This document shows, one piece after another, positions 5,671 to 6,535 of a DNA stretch of 6,535 nucleotides. Source of the stretch: Methanobacterium sp. UBA294 (GTDB lineage Archaea > Methanobacteriota > Methanobacteria > Methanobacteriales > Methanobacteriaceae); contig DACB01000003.1 of the NCBI GenBank assembly GCA_002494495.1, positions 1 through 6,535 on the forward strand, given 5' to 3'. Below the pieces are notes generated by a model that had not been told where the DNA came from, ran no database searches, and was given only the letters and a program-made list of their open reading frames with translations. Both the position numbers and the translations under genes were made by a program. Position 1 is the first letter of the stretch. Each line of letters starts with the position of its first letter.

Positions 5671-5755
5671 CTTTATGGGCTATGTAAGCACCACAGGTAA
5701 CTCTACTACTCTACTGGCTTTGCAGATCCCTGGCCGAGTTACCGGAACTATAAGG
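5671..5755 (+). ncRNA. Candidate structured RNA in a GC-rich island
   Basis: In otherwise very AT-rich DNA, 5676-5745 is about half G+C (37 of 70 bases). It folds into nested stems. The outer stem pairs CTTTATGG (5671-5678) with CTATAAGG (5748-5755) using two G-U pairs. The middle stem is a perfect 8-bp GGTAACTC (5696-5703) with GAGTTACC (5736-5743). The apical stem pairs GGC 5716-5718 with GCC 5733-5735 and CAG 5723-5725 with CTG 5730-5732. The G-U pairs exist only in a + strand transcript. A tandem CTCTACT (5701-5707, 5709-5715) lies on the 5' side of the loop. It is not a tRNA (no T-arm) and I recognise no known family. It lies upstream of the methyltransferase promoter, so it is not that gene's leader. 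The alternative is a 29-codon - strand ORF (5769-5680) without RBS. The call is an inference from folding and composition alone. Confidence 0.35.
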
Positions 5756-5947
5756 GTAAAACAAATCATTAATAATCTAAAATATTACAAAGGCAGAGGG
5801 TAAATTAATCAAAAGAATTGTAGTGATAATTCAACAGGTTCAAAAAAATGCATTTAGGGAGTAGGTTATTTACTTTTTAGGGAAAAATTATTCTCATCTA
5901 ATCATTAAAAAAATAATTAAAGAAAAATAGTGAAAATTAAAAAAATT

Positions 5948-5955
5948 AAAAAAAA
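5948..5955 (-). terminator. Oligo-T terminator after the polyferredoxin gene
   Basis: Eight A residues on the + strand give T8 on the - strand four bases after the stop codon, followed by a further T7 tract (the A-run ending at 5945). This marks the end of the polyferredoxin transcript. Confidence 0.6.
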
Positions 5956-5959
5956 GAAA

Positions 5960-6535
5960 TTATTTAGACTCGACTCCCGCGAGTTTGTCAATCTGTTTCT
6001 GCCATGATTTGGAACGAACGTTTTCCAGATTTATTTTGTCCCTTTTTATGATGATCCTGTTTTGAGGGCAGGCTTTTGCGCATGCTCCGCAGAGAATACA
6101 GAAATCCGGGTTTATAACTGATTTACCATCCTCGAGGGATACAGCGTTGCAGGGGCAGATATCCATACATGCATGGCATGATTCTCCCTTACATTCAGCT
6201 TCTTCTGCAAATATTGCTTCACCTTCAAAGGGTTTGGAGACAATAGCGGCGTCTACCGGGCAGATTTCCTGGCACCATCCGCAGTTTACACATGTTTCGT
6301 TATCGATGAAGGTGTATCCTTTGGTATCTGCGTCTTCGGGGTTTATCTCGTATTCTCCATATGAACATGATCTACAGGCAGCTTTTATAGCATCAACTGG
6401 ACAGGCACGCTTACAGATCAGACAATATACACATTTATCTTTATCTACAATAATCTCAGGATCTTGAATGTTTTCATTGTTCATGGTTATGGCGTCTGCT
6501 GGGCACATCTCATCACAGATACCGCAGTATATACA
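5960..6535 (-). CDS. C-terminal part of a polyferredoxin (4Fe-4S, FwdF-like)
   Basis: The frame is open to the right edge, so the N-terminus lies outside; 191 residues are visible. Nine codons beyond the internal ATG at 6508 still belong to it, because the first visible motif is CIYCGICDEMCP at the edge. Five complete cluster motifs are visible, counting from the edge codon: C1-C11, CVYCLICKRACP (35-46), CVNCGWCQEICP (82-93), CKGESCHACMDICP (115-128, wider first spacing) and CILCGACAKACP (146-157). An extra CRSC lies at 54-57. Each motif should bind a 4Fe-4S cluster, making an electron-transfer wire. The tail after PFEGE, with KGESCHAC and a closing basic region ...VRSKSWQK..., resembles the FwdF polyferredoxin of tungsten formylmethanofuran dehydrogenase as I remember it. 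EhaP/EhbK-type hydrogenase polyferredoxins are the alternative. It is the last gene of its transcript. Confidence 0.85.
   Translation of the reverse strand, partial: CIYCGICDEMCPADAITMNNENIQDPEIIVDKDKCVYCLICKRACPVDAIKAACRSCSYGEYEINPEDADTKGYTFIDNETCVNCGWCQEICPVDAAIVSKPFEGEAIFAEEAECKGESCHACMDICPCNAVSLEDGKSVINPDFCILCGACAKACPQNRIIIKRDKINLENVRSKSWQKQIDKLAGVESK

Noticed and set aside
5676..5757. tRNA in the GC-rich island
   Set aside because: No T-arm GGTTC-type sequence and no 7-bp acceptor stem of tRNA form on either strand.
5680..5769. 29-codon - strand frame over the GC-rich island
   Set aside because: It has no RBS and no known family. It is kept only as the alternative to the structured RNA reading.
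6147..6467. 106-codon + strand frame inside the polyferredoxin
   Set aside because: It is a shadow; its His/Ser/Gln-rich pattern is the mirror of Cys-rich cluster motifs.
1..6535. CRISPR arrays, insertion sequences, integrase or attachment sites
   Set aside because: No regularly spaced repeats, transposase frames, terminal inverted repeats or tRNA-end duplications were seen.

Overview
The window looks like a chromosomal segment of a methanogenic archaeon, most likely Methanobacteriaceae (Methanobacterium-like). The reasons are an FmdE-family protein, a polyferredoxin rich in CxxCxxCxxxCP motifs, DUF364 and PsbP-like proteins of the kind methanogens carry, very AT-rich intergenic DNA, oligo-T terminators without hairpins, and Shine-Dalgarno sites of the GGAG/GGTGA type. 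This assignment rests on family recognition from memory; no search was run.

Positions 1-3315 read on the + strand. First comes the 3' end of a surface protein: a chitobiase-type C-terminal domain, a proline-rich linker and one C-terminal membrane helix, followed by an oligo-T terminator. Next is a tight three-gene operon, FmdE-family protein (777-1355), DUF4213/DUF364 protein (1366-2109) and class I SAM methyltransferase (2128-2733), with gaps of 10 and 18 bases and a T8 tract after it. A small membrane-anchored PsbP-like protein (2785-3315) follows. The operon is the best candidate here for a poorly described system. FmdE and DUF364 are both linked to metal binding, and a dedicated methyltransferase sits with them; a metal- or metallocofactor-related job is my inference.

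Positions 3316-4963 hold no intact gene that I can support. They contain an imperfect hairpin (3419-3448), a possible heavily decayed coding remnant on the - strand (3447-3715), a methyltransferase gene on the - strand broken by one in-frame TAA (3820-4494), and a tiny CxxC...CxxC zinc-ribbon gene on the + strand that reads through only with a one-base frameshift (4766-4872). This is either a decaying patch of the chromosome or a patch of sequencing errors.

Positions 4964-6535 read on the - strand: an intact class I methyltransferase (4964-5575) with a good promoter and RBS, and the 3' part of a polyferredoxin (5960-6535) that runs off the right edge. The 384-base gap between them holds an 11-base direct repeat and a GC-rich island (about 5671-5755). 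That island can fold into nested stems and may be an unannotated structured RNA on the + strand, or a 29-codon ORF on the other strand. The rest of the gap (5756-5947) is AT-rich and I see nothing in it.
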